Assembly: GCF_036711975.1 (NCBI RefSeq)
Contig: NC_091967.1
Location: forward strand, 3,162,001 to 3,226,000
DNA from: Onthophagus taurus
Lineage: Eukaryota > Arthropoda > Insecta > Coleoptera > Scarabaeidae
Direction: 5' to 3'
Length of the DNA: 64,000 nucleotides
Shown here: positions 11,696-24,164 of the stretch, one piece after another
Position numbering within the stretch: the first letter of the stretch is position 1
Layout: each line of letters starts with the position of its first letter
The notes under the pieces: generated by a model
The model's input: the letters and a program-made list of their open reading frames with translations, nothing else
The model's database searches: none
What the model was told of the DNA's origin: nothing
Position numbers and translations under genes: made by a program

Positions 11696-12557
11696 TCATG
11701 TAGTCGGCATCGAATTGATTAGGTTCGTAATTGATCCCTGAGGAATTGCGGTAAACTCTTTTTCAAGAGCAATTCGTAACTCCTGAAGGTTGTCCGGTAG
11801 GACAGGACGACGACGAATGCGTCTCTGAAGTTGGCCCCAAAGATGCTCGATAGGGTTAAGGTCCGGGCTGCACGCTGGCCACTCCATCCGTTCAATACCC
11901 ACCTCATCAAGATATTCGCGAATCACACGTGCTACGTGCGGTTGAGCATTGTCATGCATTAGCATGAATCCGTCACCAAGAAAATGGGAATAGGGCACGA
12001 CAGCTTCTTGCAGAATATCTTGGATATAACGGTGGGCATTTAGCGTGCCATTTTCAACAAAGATGACCATCAGGTGACCGGAGACAAAATCGGGACTCGT
12101 CAGTGAAGAGCACCTTACCCCATTGTTCCATTTTCCAATTCGTATGTAGGCGCCCAAATTGAAGACGTGCTCGCCGATGTCTCTGGAGCAGCCGCTGTCT
12201 TTTGGCAGGTCTTCTTGCAGTTAGATCAGTTTCAGCAAGTCTTCGACGAATGGTTCTTTCACTTACGTCAACCCCACGCACCATTTGAAGACGATGCCGA
12301 GTTTCTACAGCAGTCGTTCTACGATTCCTCAGAGTGTTTAGCACAATAAATCGATCATCAACTGCTGTTGTCACTCGTCTTCTACCGGAACCTTGCCGCC
12401 TAGTAAAATTTCCTGTTTCCATATATCGGTTCCAGGCATCCTGAACTGTTGTTCGGGGTATACCCAACGTATGGGCAACGTACCGCTGACTTTTGCCATC
12501 TTCAATTAAACTAATAATACGCGCAACATCAGTTATTGACAACGGCATCTTTGACAA
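11696..12557 (-). pseudogene. Tc1 transposase (DD34E), inactivated right copy
   Basis: Two overlapping frames. The N-terminal one (12557-12054) starts MSKMPLSITDVARIISLIED, a helix-turn-helix DNA-binding region, and runs through GSGRRR (the usual GRPR position) to the first catalytic Asp in LFTDESRF. The C-terminal one (to 11696) has the second Asp in LMHDNAQPH and the catalytic Glu in SPDLNPIEHLW, with 34 residues between them. A junction near 12054-12157 changes frame and lacks about 40 residues, including the GGSVMVW block, so the enzyme cannot be functional. Confidence 0.85.
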
Positions 12558-12951
12558 CTGTCAATTTACTATTCGAAACAACTGACATACGCTACCTAGA
12601 GCGCCACCTTAGATTTTGTATGCTTGTTTGTCTTGTTTTCACAAGCATTCACTTTAAAACACTGCATCTTCGTTAGTAACAGAGATAATAGAGTGAATAA
12701 AAAAACAAAATGTTCAGAAAAGATTGGGTTACCGTTTGATTCCAGTTAACACCCTCTGCTGTAGCATCTGCACCCCACAGGGTATTTCAAATTAATATCC
12801 GAATACAAATTTCTATAGCAGGATTATTACAGAAGAATCAACCTTTCGATCAAAAAAGGAATCATCAAAATCGAATGAGTGGTTCGCGAGAAACCCAGCT
12901 TTGAAATTGTGGCAAAATTTTAGTGGCCGGTTTTTTTTGCCGGTCAGTTTA

Positions 12952-15900
12952 TTTTATTATCTGATTTTGGTCTCACACTGACATGAAATGTTCCATCCAT
13001 TTCACCTGATCAATAATAGGCTTTGAAAGGGAAGTTAACAGAGAACGTAGACGATCACGCTTATTATATGCCTTCAACATGCAAGTATCCACAACAAAAA
13101 CCAAAATCTTTGTTGTATCTAAAGAGCCAATGAGATACAAGTTGCATCTTAGAAAAAGACACTCAGATATAAAACATGAATGTGAGTGAAGTGGAAGACA
13201 TAATCATATGGAGATGTAAACATAGAAGAGTTTGGAATGATCACGTCGGGAGAATGATCAGAGAGAGATTAGCAAAAATCGCGTAATAGAATCATGGACA
13301 ACTTTTCAAGAGAACTGATGATGAGTTGGGAATTAATTTAAAATATTTGCAAAAAGTAGACTACAACTTAATTACATTATATAGAATGATGTGGTTTTTA
13401 TTACATACATATTCCGGTTTTGTACTAAAGTTAATGAATGAAAATAAGCTTTTACAAAAACAGCTGACGTTTGTGAGCGAAGATATCATAACCCAACGAT
13501 TTAAAAAATCGATTAAATATTTATTAAATGTCTAATTACTGAATAAATAAATAATAAAAAAATTGGTACTTACCTTAAAATTATATTATGAATATAATAA
13601 ATATAAATCAAAAGATTGAGTCTGAATTGAATCAGTTTATTGTTTATAATTGACTTACCCAACATAGAAAGGGAGCTGATACCAATATACGCAGGGTTGG
13701 AAAATCTAGGTCACTGTGCCATCAGGGATAGGTCAACCCCACTACTGTGCAAAGTCAATGACCCCTGTACGTTCTGTGAGAATCGTCCAATAAACCTGAT
13801 TTTGCAGAACTAAACTTTATTTCCGTACTACTCGCAAAAGGAAAACGAATCTCAATACAAAATGTTCGATAAAAGGAGATCAATATATATATTTTTTTAT
13901 ATGAATAAATGACCTATATAATTCTTAAAATACAGAAATCATGTAATTATTTTGATATGAAAAAAGGTTAAGCAATGAAAAACACAATTTAAAAGTCTTT
14001 AATTGTTTATTTCTTAACAAATATCAATTAAAAATGATAACATATCATCTCATATAAAACACCAATATAATCGTAAAAAATGTGTTTATGTGTGTCTGTT
14101 GTATGTAGGTAGATGTTTTTTTTGGGGTGGAAGTTTTGACAAGAAGGTTCTGACATTATTACTAACTGTAACCGGACAGAAAAGTATTCTACAACTGAAA
14201 CTTCGTTTATAGACGCTCTTCGAAAACAATTTCCCGAACCAATTGGCGGATGAAATCACCGATTTCGGGATGGGAATGAGGATCGAGTATTACAATACGA
14301 TTTCAATCGTCTGTTTATTTCTTTTTTATTATTTTATAGCAGCATGGTGTACGTATAAAAGTCATGTACGCGGGTAGTAAAACGAAAACTCATCGCGCCG
14401 CCACCGGAGCCGGAACATATACGCATTTTTTTGTGGGCTCTTTGACATATAACGGATTGGTGAAATTTGGTTACGCGTTCTCCATTCAATTGCGGTTACG
14501 AATATCAATTGCGATTATTTCTGCCATGCAGGTGACAATGAAAGACGTTTGATATATGATTTTCGGAAAATATTACATTACTTGATAAAAGCCAATTAGG
14601 TTAACTTAAAAAAAAATATTTGTCGTTTTTGAATTGTGGCGGAGGAGCATTGAATTAAGGATTAAAGATAAAAATAAGTAGGATTATCAAAAAATTGACC
14701 CTTATCAAGCTTTGTAATTACCACGGCTGGGAGAGTAGACGAAGAATGCAAGAGGTTGGCCTCGGAAATCAGGTTAGAACCGGATGATGGGTCGATGAAA
14801 CATGTTGAGGGAGTTCTCTCGCCGTTCCTTCGCCTTCTCGCGCACCAGCTGTATGCGTGAACGAGATACGAATGTTACGCTTCTATGTATGTTCCTAATG
14901 TCACTCGCCCCGAGCGTGTGTTTCTATGTATGTTCTGCAAGTGTGTACGTGTATGTGCACGTCGGATTGGATTTGGGAGGAAAGGTGGGGCGCTGTCATC
15001 GTTACGGAGGCTGCGAAAATGAGTCTTTTGGCCAGTGGCCCTAAGAACCATGCCCCACCCAAACAGCTGATGAACACAACATACATAGATAGGGTTGGAT
15101 ACGATCTTTATTTTATATTATATACTTTTTTTACATGATGGCAGTGTATTTAGTTTTCTTTAGAATTAAATATATCAGGATGGAGCGTAACTGTTCCACC
15201 TATGTGTATGAATTTTTTTCGCCGGTTTCTCGGTTGTCTCCTGCTTATTTAATTCCCTTCTAACCCGCTATAGCCGAGTGAGGAGCTGTTCCAGATCATT
15301 TTGTTTCCTTTTTTTAGTAAAGTGGTTAATTACAACAAACGAGGCGTAATTAAACTTTACATCAAAAAACAATAAATCTATCAATTATTTCCCAACGACA
15401 AACAATAATTAAGTACTATGTCTAAAAAAATACTAATAGATTGGAGTAAGGAAGACAATTTTTTATTGCTTTTGTTTCACTATTCTTAGTAAAATTCAAG
15501 TTTGGTGTCATCGAAAAAAAAATCCTCCAATTTATTTTGCGATTGATTCATTCGTTTTATTGCAATTGACCACCTTTGAATAAATACAAAACGTGATAAT
15601 AAAGTATAAACGTTACCTGGAAAGCCCCTTGATCCAAAAAAAACACAAACAACGATAACGTTTATCAAAACGTCGAGACGCCCACCTCCATTCTGGACTT
15701 AATCACTCCAACCGCTACCCAAATGATTGTCAACTGTTGCGGACTGGATTCGCTTTTCGACCTCTTCACCCTTTTCACCGTTGATGTCCAAGATGGAAGG
15801 GACGTCGATGTTGACGACGACCCGGCATTCACAATTCGTAAAAGAAAACAATCAATCCACTGTACAATGCGTGCGCGTTTTATATTATGTTGTATTTTGG

Positions 15901-16930
15901 CACTGATAGTCTTACATACATGCGTGTATATGACCCATTATTCCGTTGTCGAACAAAAAATAGTTCTGTAACATCAACGGAAACGGTACACAGTTCATCA
16001 TCTAATGTAGACCTACTGCGTCTCACCTCACACACGGTATGAGAGTCCCAAATTGTCTTAACAGTCTGATGATAGATAATAGGTAATAATTCTTCATTCT
16101 TCCTTCGTCCATCACAACAAACCCGAATTGATCGTTATTTATGTTTAGTATATATATAATATATATCGTCAAGTGAATATACAAATAAAAATAAAAAGGA
16201 CAATTGAGCAATGTACATATTCTTTTGTATCCATTTATAAATATCTTCAATATCCTAAACAACTCGTTTATAAATATATTCTATACCTCGACTATTTCAT
16301 ATATTATCTTAAAAATAAGTAACCTTCGGCTAAGTACTCGGTACACATAATTTATAAAAAGTATAAAGCAATTATGACCTATTAAACCCTCTCGGTAGTC
16401 TTCAGTGGTAGTTTTATTCATTTGGTACGCCGCGACCAAGTCCAGAAAATAAAATCAATTGTTCTAAGTTAAAAAAAAAGTTGGTAGACCTTATAATTTT
16501 CGTTTTCTGTTTATGATTATTTTTTATTAAATAACGAACACACGTGGAACACGCATTTTTTGTTAATTTTATTACGTCGTGCACAAGAAATTAAATCGCT
16601 TGTCGATTGTCTACGGTGATCTTCTACGATGATGACTGATGATGGGGATGATAGGTTTTGTAGATGTCGTCGTTTCGATTTTTTTACTTTATTTAAAATT
16701 TTGCTATATCAACAACTATTATAATATTCTTTAGTATTTTTATAATCTGCTGGTAGCTCATATCGATTATTCGCTTCGGATTCGATATGTGGTTGCGTAC
16801 CGGCTTCATTTTCGAATTGTATCTTCGTCTGAGTTTTTGTGCTTTGCGACAATATGGAGATTTCCATACAGATTTTTGCTTGTCGTAGCAGTGTTCAAGT
16901 TTTACAAATTACTTTGGCAGTCAAGTTAGC
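12952..16930. other. Intergenic DNA with a possible LINE scrap
   Basis: 13185-13286 (+) reads VEDIIIWRCKHRRVWNDHVG and continues RMIRERLAKIA, resembling the C-terminal end of RTE-like LINE proteins (the WGHV-x-RM region). 13641-13810 has a short frame with a C-x6-C-x2-C cluster that I cannot assign. A GC-richer patch sits at 14790-15060. An AT dinucleotide run is at 16149-16167. The part nearest 16930 should be the DREP2-like 3' UTR. No other gene is seen. Confidence 0.35.
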
Positions 16931-19900
16931 TCACAGCCGGTCTTCCTCCTCTTCCTCTTCTTCAACTTCCTCTACTCCGCCTTCGTTTTCCTCTTTGTAG
17001 CCGGGATGTTCGGAGATGGCGTAATAATTTCCGTTGTATATAACGCCTAGCTCTCGCAGGACATCGCCTCTTATCGTCGCCTTGATCGTCCAGTTATAAC
17101 AATCGTCACTCTCGCTCTCTCTATCCAACCGCTCCACGTCCAAGATCTTCGAACTCAACCGTTCCAATATGATGCCAATATCTTTGATGCTGAGATGCCG
17201 CTTCTGATCAACGCTCAACTGGTCGATAAGCAAGAGGAACTTTTCCGACGTGATAGCTTCATCTTCCATCACCGTGTTTTCAGTTTCGCTCTCGGAGCTT
17301 TCGTGCTGATCCGCTTGGGAGTGACGCCCGCTGCCACCGCCCTCGATATCCAAAAAACGCACGTGTCTCGACGGCGGCTGCGGCGACGTTTGTTGTTGAG
17401 CATCTTGTATCGGTGATGTCGCAACGCTCTTGTGCACTGCAATTTTTCGACCTTCTTCGTGCAGGGCGCAACAGTGAAAGTCGCATTCGATGGCACCATT
17501 ACTCTGGGGACTTCCGGCTCGAGGCTGATGGGCGTGGTGAGCACACTCGGGAGTGTGAATGTGGATGGTGGCGCTCTCTAAAGAACTGCCCTGTTTGAGC
17601 AGCCGGTGCTGCGGCTTGATGTCGTCGTGGTTTATCACAGTGATCTGGGGGCTGGAATACCGTGGTTGCGGGGGCTGTGGTGGGTAAACGTCGTTAATGA
17701 CTGTTTCTTTCTTGCCGAGTGACGTTTGTATGACCAACGATGGTCGCTTACTGGGTGAGAACTTGCCTGGGGCCGGCGACGGCGCCTCCGAGGACGTTCT
17801 CGACGGCCCGGATCGCTGATCCCAGTGCAGGACCACCGTCACGCGACCCTTGTTGTCCATAATCTTCCACGAGGGCGTCTCATCGTGCAGCTCCAGTGCG
17901 TGGATGGTCTCGCACACAATCTTCGGTATTGCGGAGATAGCTACTAAACAAAAGATTGTATGTTAACGTAATACTTTAAAGGTTTTAATTATTAACCGAT
18001 TTTGGCACAAGTTTGATTTAAAACCACTCAACCATAACAAATGCAAACATCGTATCTCTAAGAATTAATGGTCTTAAAATATTAGCTACACCTCATTTAA
18101 TGTGTTACCTTTTAAAAAGGAAAGATGATCAGTACGTAATAAATTTTGCAGTGATATTACCTGCACGTATGACGTCGACTCCAGCCGGAAGCCATCGTTC
18201 GCCAGGCCTAAGGAGCAGCAAGATGGTATTGGCCGGCAACGTCCGGAAGTACTCGGCGTCCTCGACTTGGGTGCCGTCGCTTTCGAGTACGAGTCGAACC
18301 GGCTCTCCAACAGAGACACCGAGTTTATCTCGACCTCTCTGCACCAACTCCTCTAGGCTACCCACCACCAGCCCCTTGCGCACGCTACGACGCCCGTCCC
18401 ATAGCTTGAAGGGCCTCTTTCCGCGTGATTCCTGCAACAGCATGCACATGGATGTATGCAAACTGACCAACAAACAATATTAATTTCTGGTGTAAAAACA
18501 CCTCCACGATTTTTAGTCGTCACTACTAGCACGCTTCATCTAGTTTACCCACAACATTTTTTTTAACACATTTTAACACAAACTGCTTCCGCATTTCAAA
18601 AGTCATTGCTTATATTTATAAAGATTGAATGGCAAGATGATGATATGTCAATTATAAGGAACAGTTAATGTATGCCATAACTTGATGATGGGTAAGTTTA
18701 CGAAATGGGGTTGGATTAAATTGATGAGTTTAAAATAATCAATAATTTTGTTGCTCTTAGAAGGTGTTATGAACTGATTTAAGAAATTATGGTAATATTT
18801 AAGTGGCACCACCCTAATCCTAAGTTTGAAGTAAAGTATTATAGTAAGTGAAATTTGAATTTTACTGATAAAGAAAAGGGGTCGGATAATTTGTTCTTTA
18901 TTTTCGGGTTAGTTTCGATAATGCGTTCGAGTGTAGTTCTCTTTGCGGTTTGGCACAAGAGATAACCTGGTACCGAATTGTAGAGTCCTTCAGAAAAGTT
19001 TTTTTCGCAGTTGCAATTAAACTCGAACTTAACACAAATCCGGCGCGGCTCGTTCGAAGGCTCCTTTTCCCGTGGTGACCTGACCTACTGGCAACGACCC
19101 ACCGACCGACCACTTTTCTACTCTACCCTGCACAACCAACACGCCCTAACCGGTTCACCCTCCTGTCAGGTCACCGACACCGCCACTACTACTGGGGGCT
19201 AGTGGTGCAACGGCCGACGTGCACCGCGCCCTCCCGTGCACGCGCCGTGCGTCGGGGCAGCGGCCGCCACTGCACCACCGACGACGCCTCCGACCCGGTG
19301 CCAACGAACGCACACGCCATCCTACTCTTCCTATTCCCCTTCACCCCGTTTCTCTTCTTCATTCTGTGCTAACCTATTTCTCGCCTCCTTCAGCGCCACA
19401 GCACACACCCTCCCTCGTGCTATTGCCCTACATACCGTCCGTCGGTGCGGTGGCGACGCGCGACGTTACGTAACCCTGCACTCGGACCCCGAACGCGTAA
19501 CATACCACCTCGGTGGAGAGAAATTGGTGATTTATGATATCGTAAAGTGTAGGTCATATGTAATAACCATATTATGTTATGAGAATGATAAAAAAAAAAC
19601 AGAAAACTATTAAATTTTCTTTTTAATCACTCTCATCAAAATTTTAAAATCCATCAATATTTCATAGAGCATATCCCAAATGAAAATTATAAATAATGTT
19701 ATATGTTATAACTTTGCCTAATTAAAAAGTTTTTGCTTATATAATTTTATACACAATAAACACAACGTGAAAAAGTGGGTTTAGACTGCATTACAAAGTA
19801 AACTTAATTTTTTTTAAAGCACTTTTCATATCAGCAGAACGTTCTTCTATATGGGTTGTATGGATAAATATTTAATTTAACGAGACAATAACGAGTTCAG

Positions 19901-20521
19901 AGGTGGAATGTAAGGCTATGTCAAAATTTACGTTTGCTACGCGTTACGATATAAAAATAATGCTGATAGATGAACTCAATAAAATTAAATTTATAAAGAA
20001 TACAAGTAACTTGCATCTATTACAATTTCATAAATCAATTTTTACCGCTTACTCGGACTCATAGCATCTGAGGAGTTCGATTTTGATATTGATACCTAGG
20101 TGGTGATTTTTGACCTAATCTGCTGAGAATGATCACAATCCTCATTTATCAGTCACCAGATATTCTCTCTATTGGTGTGTTGTTAACCATTAAATCATAC
20201 CTCCCAACAAGTCTCCTTATTAATTACCATGAACTTCGACTTACTAATATTAATCTTTAAGCCGTATTGGCTTATTTTGTTTATGAGAATTAATGAAGCT
20301 CAACTTTTTTTGCTGTTGATACCGCGGTATCATCGGCATAGCTAATATTGTTCAAACGTTTTCCATTCGGTAGGATTCCTATGTTGGTATTCTTGTCAGC
20401 ATTAATAGCTGACCTGTTATTATTAAATTGAATCAAGAATTGTGAAATTTGCTTAAAATGTTCGACGTTATTTTACCTGCGGGCCCACAATGGTCATTGG
20501 TTGAAAGCGGGCAAAACACAT
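16931..20521 (-). CDS. Drep2: CIDE-N/CIDE-C protein, DREP2-like
   Basis: Three coding exons are proposed: 20521-20477, 18431-18161 and 17943-16931. The middle exon encodes a CIDE-N domain (RPFKLWDGRRSVRKGL, LEELVQRGRDKLG, LVLESDGTQVEDAEYF, LLLRPGERW). It ends in phase 1 at GCAG|GTAATA and joins TTTAG|TA to continue VAISAIPKIVCETIHALELH. The last exon has a proline/serine-rich linker and a CIDE-C-like region (EAITSEKFLLLIDQL to NYYAISEHPGY), then an acidic tail of glutamates. No nuclease motif is present, so it is not the DREP4/CAD type; domain order and length fit DREP2, which in Drosophila is a synaptic protein. The tiny first exon (start at 20521 or 20497, …MTIVGPQ|GTAAAA, phase 0) is inferred from consensus only. 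Total is 442 residues with the upstream start. Confidence 0.75.
18432..20476 (-). other. DREP2-like first intron, with GC-rich patch and LINE scrap
   Basis: 19040-19500 is markedly C/G-rich and CpG-containing compared with its flanks. It could be an internal promoter or enhancer, but it has no convincing frame. 20180-20430 holds a LINE reverse-transcriptase fragment, listed separately. The rest shows nothing. Confidence 0.4.
20180..20430 (-). mobile_element. LINE reverse-transcriptase fragment (YADD box)
   Basis: On the minus strand one reads LPNGKRLNNISYADDTAVS, then after a frame change YGLKINISKSKFMVINKE. These are the catalytic YADD motif and the following LK-x-N-x-x-K-[ST]-K block of non-LTR reverse transcriptases. 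The piece is short, frameshifted and inactive, and lies in the intron of the DREP2-like gene. Confidence 0.65.
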
Positions 20522-20659
20522 GCACACAATCTACCAGTATCGGTGATTAATTGGAGAGATTGTTTATTTTGACACTTCACTTCGATGTTTTGAATATGTT
20601 TTTTACAATTTATTTTGATTTGAGGATAAACAACTTTGTATCTTCGTCTAGCCAAGATA

Positions 20660-22002
20660 TACAGGGTGTCACACAAAAAACGCCCCAAGCTGTAACTCTG
20701 TCATTTATATTCCGATTTTTATGACCGAGGCATCAAATGAAATGGTTTGATGAATACTATGGTTCATGCTACAAATACATTTTTTTCAAGGCCATCTTCA
20801 ATTTTAAGCGATTATTAACTTTTGTTTTTCAAATTGCTCCATATATTTTTCTTCACGTCATTAGATAGAGATTGTTTTTCTGAATCCACTGATGTGCAAT
20901 ACATCCACTTTGAATGTAATTTTAGCAGAAAAAAGACACCTATATATACAGGTTGTCGCACGAGAACGCCGTAAGCTGTAACTCTGACATTTAACTTCCG
21001 ATTTTTATGAACGAGGTATCAAATGAAATGGTTTGATGAATGCTATGATTCATGCTACAAATGAACTTTTTCTAACGCCATCTTCGATTTCAGGCGATTA
21101 TCAACTTTTGATTTTCAAATTGCTCGGTATGTTTTTCTTCACGTTATGGGATAGAGATTTTTTTCTGAGCCCATCGATCTACAATACATTAACATTAATT
21201 GTAATTTTAGCAGAGAAAAGCAATTAAAACATTTTCTGAACATTGTCTTAGTCACTTCTGTAATACTGCAGTGTGCCATGGAAAAAAATAACACGCAAAA
21301 CTGATAACAGCCTTTAAATGCTACGTCCATGCCCGAAGCAGTTGTAAATGATACTTATAAGTTGTTTTTTCATTTATCCCATGGCACACTACAGTATAAT
21401 ACAAGTGACTTTAAGAGAATGTTCAGAAATTATTTTCATGTTTTTCTATGCTACAATTAAAATTAATGTTGATGTATTGTACATTAATGGATTCAGAAAA
21501 AAAAACTCTATCCAATAGCGTGAAGACATACATACCGAGCAATTTGAAAATCAAATGTTGATAATCGCTAGAAATTGAAGATGGCGTTGGAAAAAGTTTA
21601 TTTGTAGCATGAATCATAGTATTCATCAAACCATTTCATTTGATAGCTAGGTCATGAAAATTGGAAAGTAAATGACAGAGGTACAGCTAGCGGCGTTCTT
21701 GTGTGGCAACCTGTATATACAGGTGTCTTTTCTCTACTAAAATTATATTCAAAATGGATGTATTGTACATCAGTGGATCCAGAAAAACAATCTCTATCCA
21801 ATGACGCAAAGAAAAATATATAGAGTAATTTGAAAAGCAAATGTTAATAATCGTTTAAAATTGAAGACGGCCTTGGAAAAAATTTATTTGTAGCATGAAT
21901 CATAGTATTCATGAAACCATTTCATTTGATAACCCGCTCATGAAAATCGGAATGTAAATGACAAAGTTACAGCTTGGGGCGTTTTTTGTGTGACACCCTG
22001 TA
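20660..22002. mobile_element. Nested long palindrome with TACAGGG ends
   Basis: A 1,343-bp palindrome centred near 21331. Outer termini are TACAGGGTGTCACAC and its inverse, flanked by TA on both sides. Each arm contains a second, related terminus (TACAGGTTGTCGCAC at ~20946 and its inverse at ~21700), followed by the same CTGTAACTCTG-type sequence, so each arm is two tandem diverged ~285-bp units. There is no transposase. Probably a non-autonomous Tc1/mariner-type foldback. Confidence 0.75.
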
Positions 22003-22158
22003 TAAGAAACATTTAACCTCAAACTTAGGCACCAAATTTGTTGTATCCAGATGTAATCGTCAAATTTTAAGGATTCTAGCGCCCCGTTCGCAAGCGACCT
22101 CTTCGGTTTGAGAGTAAATTTTTCTTATAAGAGATTTTCTATCTTTACCAATATATTA

Positions 22159-23369
22159 TACAGGGTGTATCTGAATGACATGCCCAAACTTCAGGGGGTG
22201 ATTCTTTAGGCAATTTTAAGGGTACTTTGATATATAAACCATGGGCGAATTGGCCTCCCCTAAGGAGCTACACCCCTCCAAAAATGGCGAAAAATGTTGG
22301 TTTAATTTTTTTTTCTCAAAAACCATAAACGCTAGGACAACGAAATTTGGGGAATATGTTTAACTGGTAGTAGGGCACGTTTTCACCCTATTTGTACTTT
22401 TAACCTATCCTTCTAAACTACTAAACGTAACCACCCCCTTTACATTTTTGCTAAAATTTTTTTATGCAGAGGGTAAATACATTAAAGAAAAAATTACATA
22501 GGTAGATGAAAGTATCCTAAAACTTTTTTGTCTCTATAAAATTTTTCCAAAAACGACTAATTTTTGAGAAAAAAAATAATAAAGCAAACACTGCCCGTTC
22601 AACAACGGGGTTGTCGATCAAAAGTTGGAATGAATTTTTAATGAAAAAGTCTTAGTAGGCTTTGCAATCTTTGTCAGAAATATTTTTGACGTTAAATGTC
22701 AGTGGTTTTCTTATTATTATTATTGTTTTTCAAATTAATTTATGAATAAAGTTTTACCGCATTTACGCTCGTTCACTCGACGTTTCAAAATTTTAAATAA
22801 AACAATAATAATAGTACGAAAACCACTGACATTTAAACGTCAAAAATATTTCTGACAAAGATTGCTAAGCCTGCTAAGATTTTTTCTTTAAAAATTCGTT
22901 CCAACTTTCGATTAACAACGCTACAGCTTAACAGTTAGTGTTTGCTTAATTAATTTTTTTCTCAGAAACTATTAACTTTTCGAAGAACATCAGAGAGGTA
23001 AAAAAGTTTTAGAATATTTTCGTCTATCTAAATAAAATATTTCCAATGTATTCACATCGTCATAAAAAAGATCTAGACAAAAATCGAACGAGGGTGGTTA
23101 TGTTTAGTAATTTAGAAGGGAAGATTGAAAGTACAAATAGGCTCGAAACATGTCCTATTATAAGCTAAATATATTTCCCAAATTTCGTTTTCTTGGTGTT
23201 AATGGTTTTCGGGAAAAATAAAATAAACCAAAATTTTTCGCCACTTTTGAAGGGGCGTAGCTCCGCAGGGGAGTCGAAATCGCTGATAGTTTATATGAGA
23301 AAGTACCCTTAAAATTGCCTAAAGAATCACCCCCTGAAGTTTGGGCACGTCATTCAGATACACCTTGTA
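22159..23369. mobile_element. Long palindrome with TACAGGG ends
   Basis: A 1,211-bp inverted repeat. The left end is TACAGGGTGTATCTGAATGA, mirrored at 23369 with one terminal change (CCTTGTA). The arms are ~600 bp, mirrored to a centre near 22764 rich in AATAATAAT. TA flanks both sides. No protein-coding content. Confidence 0.75.
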
Positions 23370-23566
23370 TAACGAACGATTTTGCTTAAAGTCATTGAGG
23401 TCGCTTACAACCGAGGCATTTTCGATGACGTTCATGTCTCTACATCTCTGCTTTAAAACCATAATTCTACGACCATTCGAACATATTGCAAATTAGAAGT
23501 GAGTGTCCTTTCAAGACAATTTATATATTATTATTTATATTTTATTTCAACACACTGTATAACATG

Positions 23567-24164
23567 TACAGGGTGTCCAAATTTTGATGGGTTTGCAGGG
23601 TATCTTAGTTATTATGACAGATAGAAAGTTGCGGGTTTTGCGAACCTAAGCTACTTTTTTGTGAAACTTACAATGGCGCAAACCAAACTTTCATAACTTA
23701 AGTGGTTGATTGAAATTTACGATTTTCAGACACCTACATATCTCGGCTATCCGAAAACTTAATAAAAAAGTAAAAATGGGTTCTAATAGATTTTTTCACG
23801 GGGAATCCAATGGTGTACGTAGAATTTTTCTAGTCATCACGGTTTTTGAGTTATAAACACAACTCAAATACTGAATACTCAACTTCTAAAATACTTAACT
23901 CTTTATAACTCAAAAACCGTGATGACTAGAAAAATTCTAAGTGCACCATTGTATTCTACGTGAAAAAATCTATTAGAACCCGTTTTTACGTTTCCGGATA
24001 GCCGAGGTGCCTGAAAATCGTAAATTTTGAAACACTCCTTGTATATTAAAAACGAAGAGGGCTATGAAAATTTGGTTTGCGCCATTGTAAGTTTCACAAA
24101 AACGCAGCAACTTTCTATCTTTCATAATAACTGAGATGAACCCATCGAAATTTGGACACCTGTA
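23567..24164. mobile_element. Palindrome with TACAGGG ends
   Basis: A 598-bp inverted repeat with ends TACAGGGTGTCCAAATTTTG and its inverse (TACAGGTGTCC). The arms meet near 23870-23890 (AACTCAAATACTGAATACTCAA). CATG occurs immediately outside both ends and may be a short target duplication. No coding capacity. Confidence 0.7.

Larger units (their letters stand above)
10669..12949. mobile_element. Palindromic composite of two Tc1-type elements
   Basis: Both outer ends carry the same inverted terminal sequence, AACTGACCGGCAAAAAAAAC inward, for ~80 bp, each flanked by TA (10667-10668 and 12950-12951). The subterminal 5' leader (…TTACTAACGAAGATGCAGT…) also appears inverted at both ends. Inside, a degenerate transposase reads + from the left and a better-preserved one reads - from the right, so two 5' halves face inward. 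Neither is intact. The TA target and DD34E transposase place it in Tc1. Confidence 0.8.

Noticed and set aside
17195-17416. Frames overlapping the DREP2-like last exon
   Set aside because: Shadows of the GC-rich linker; the CIDE reading is continuous with CIDE-N by phase.
19219-19613. Overlapping proline/histidine-rich frames in the GC-rich patch
   Set aside because: No conserved motif, and both frames are open only because of local GC content. More likely regulatory DNA.
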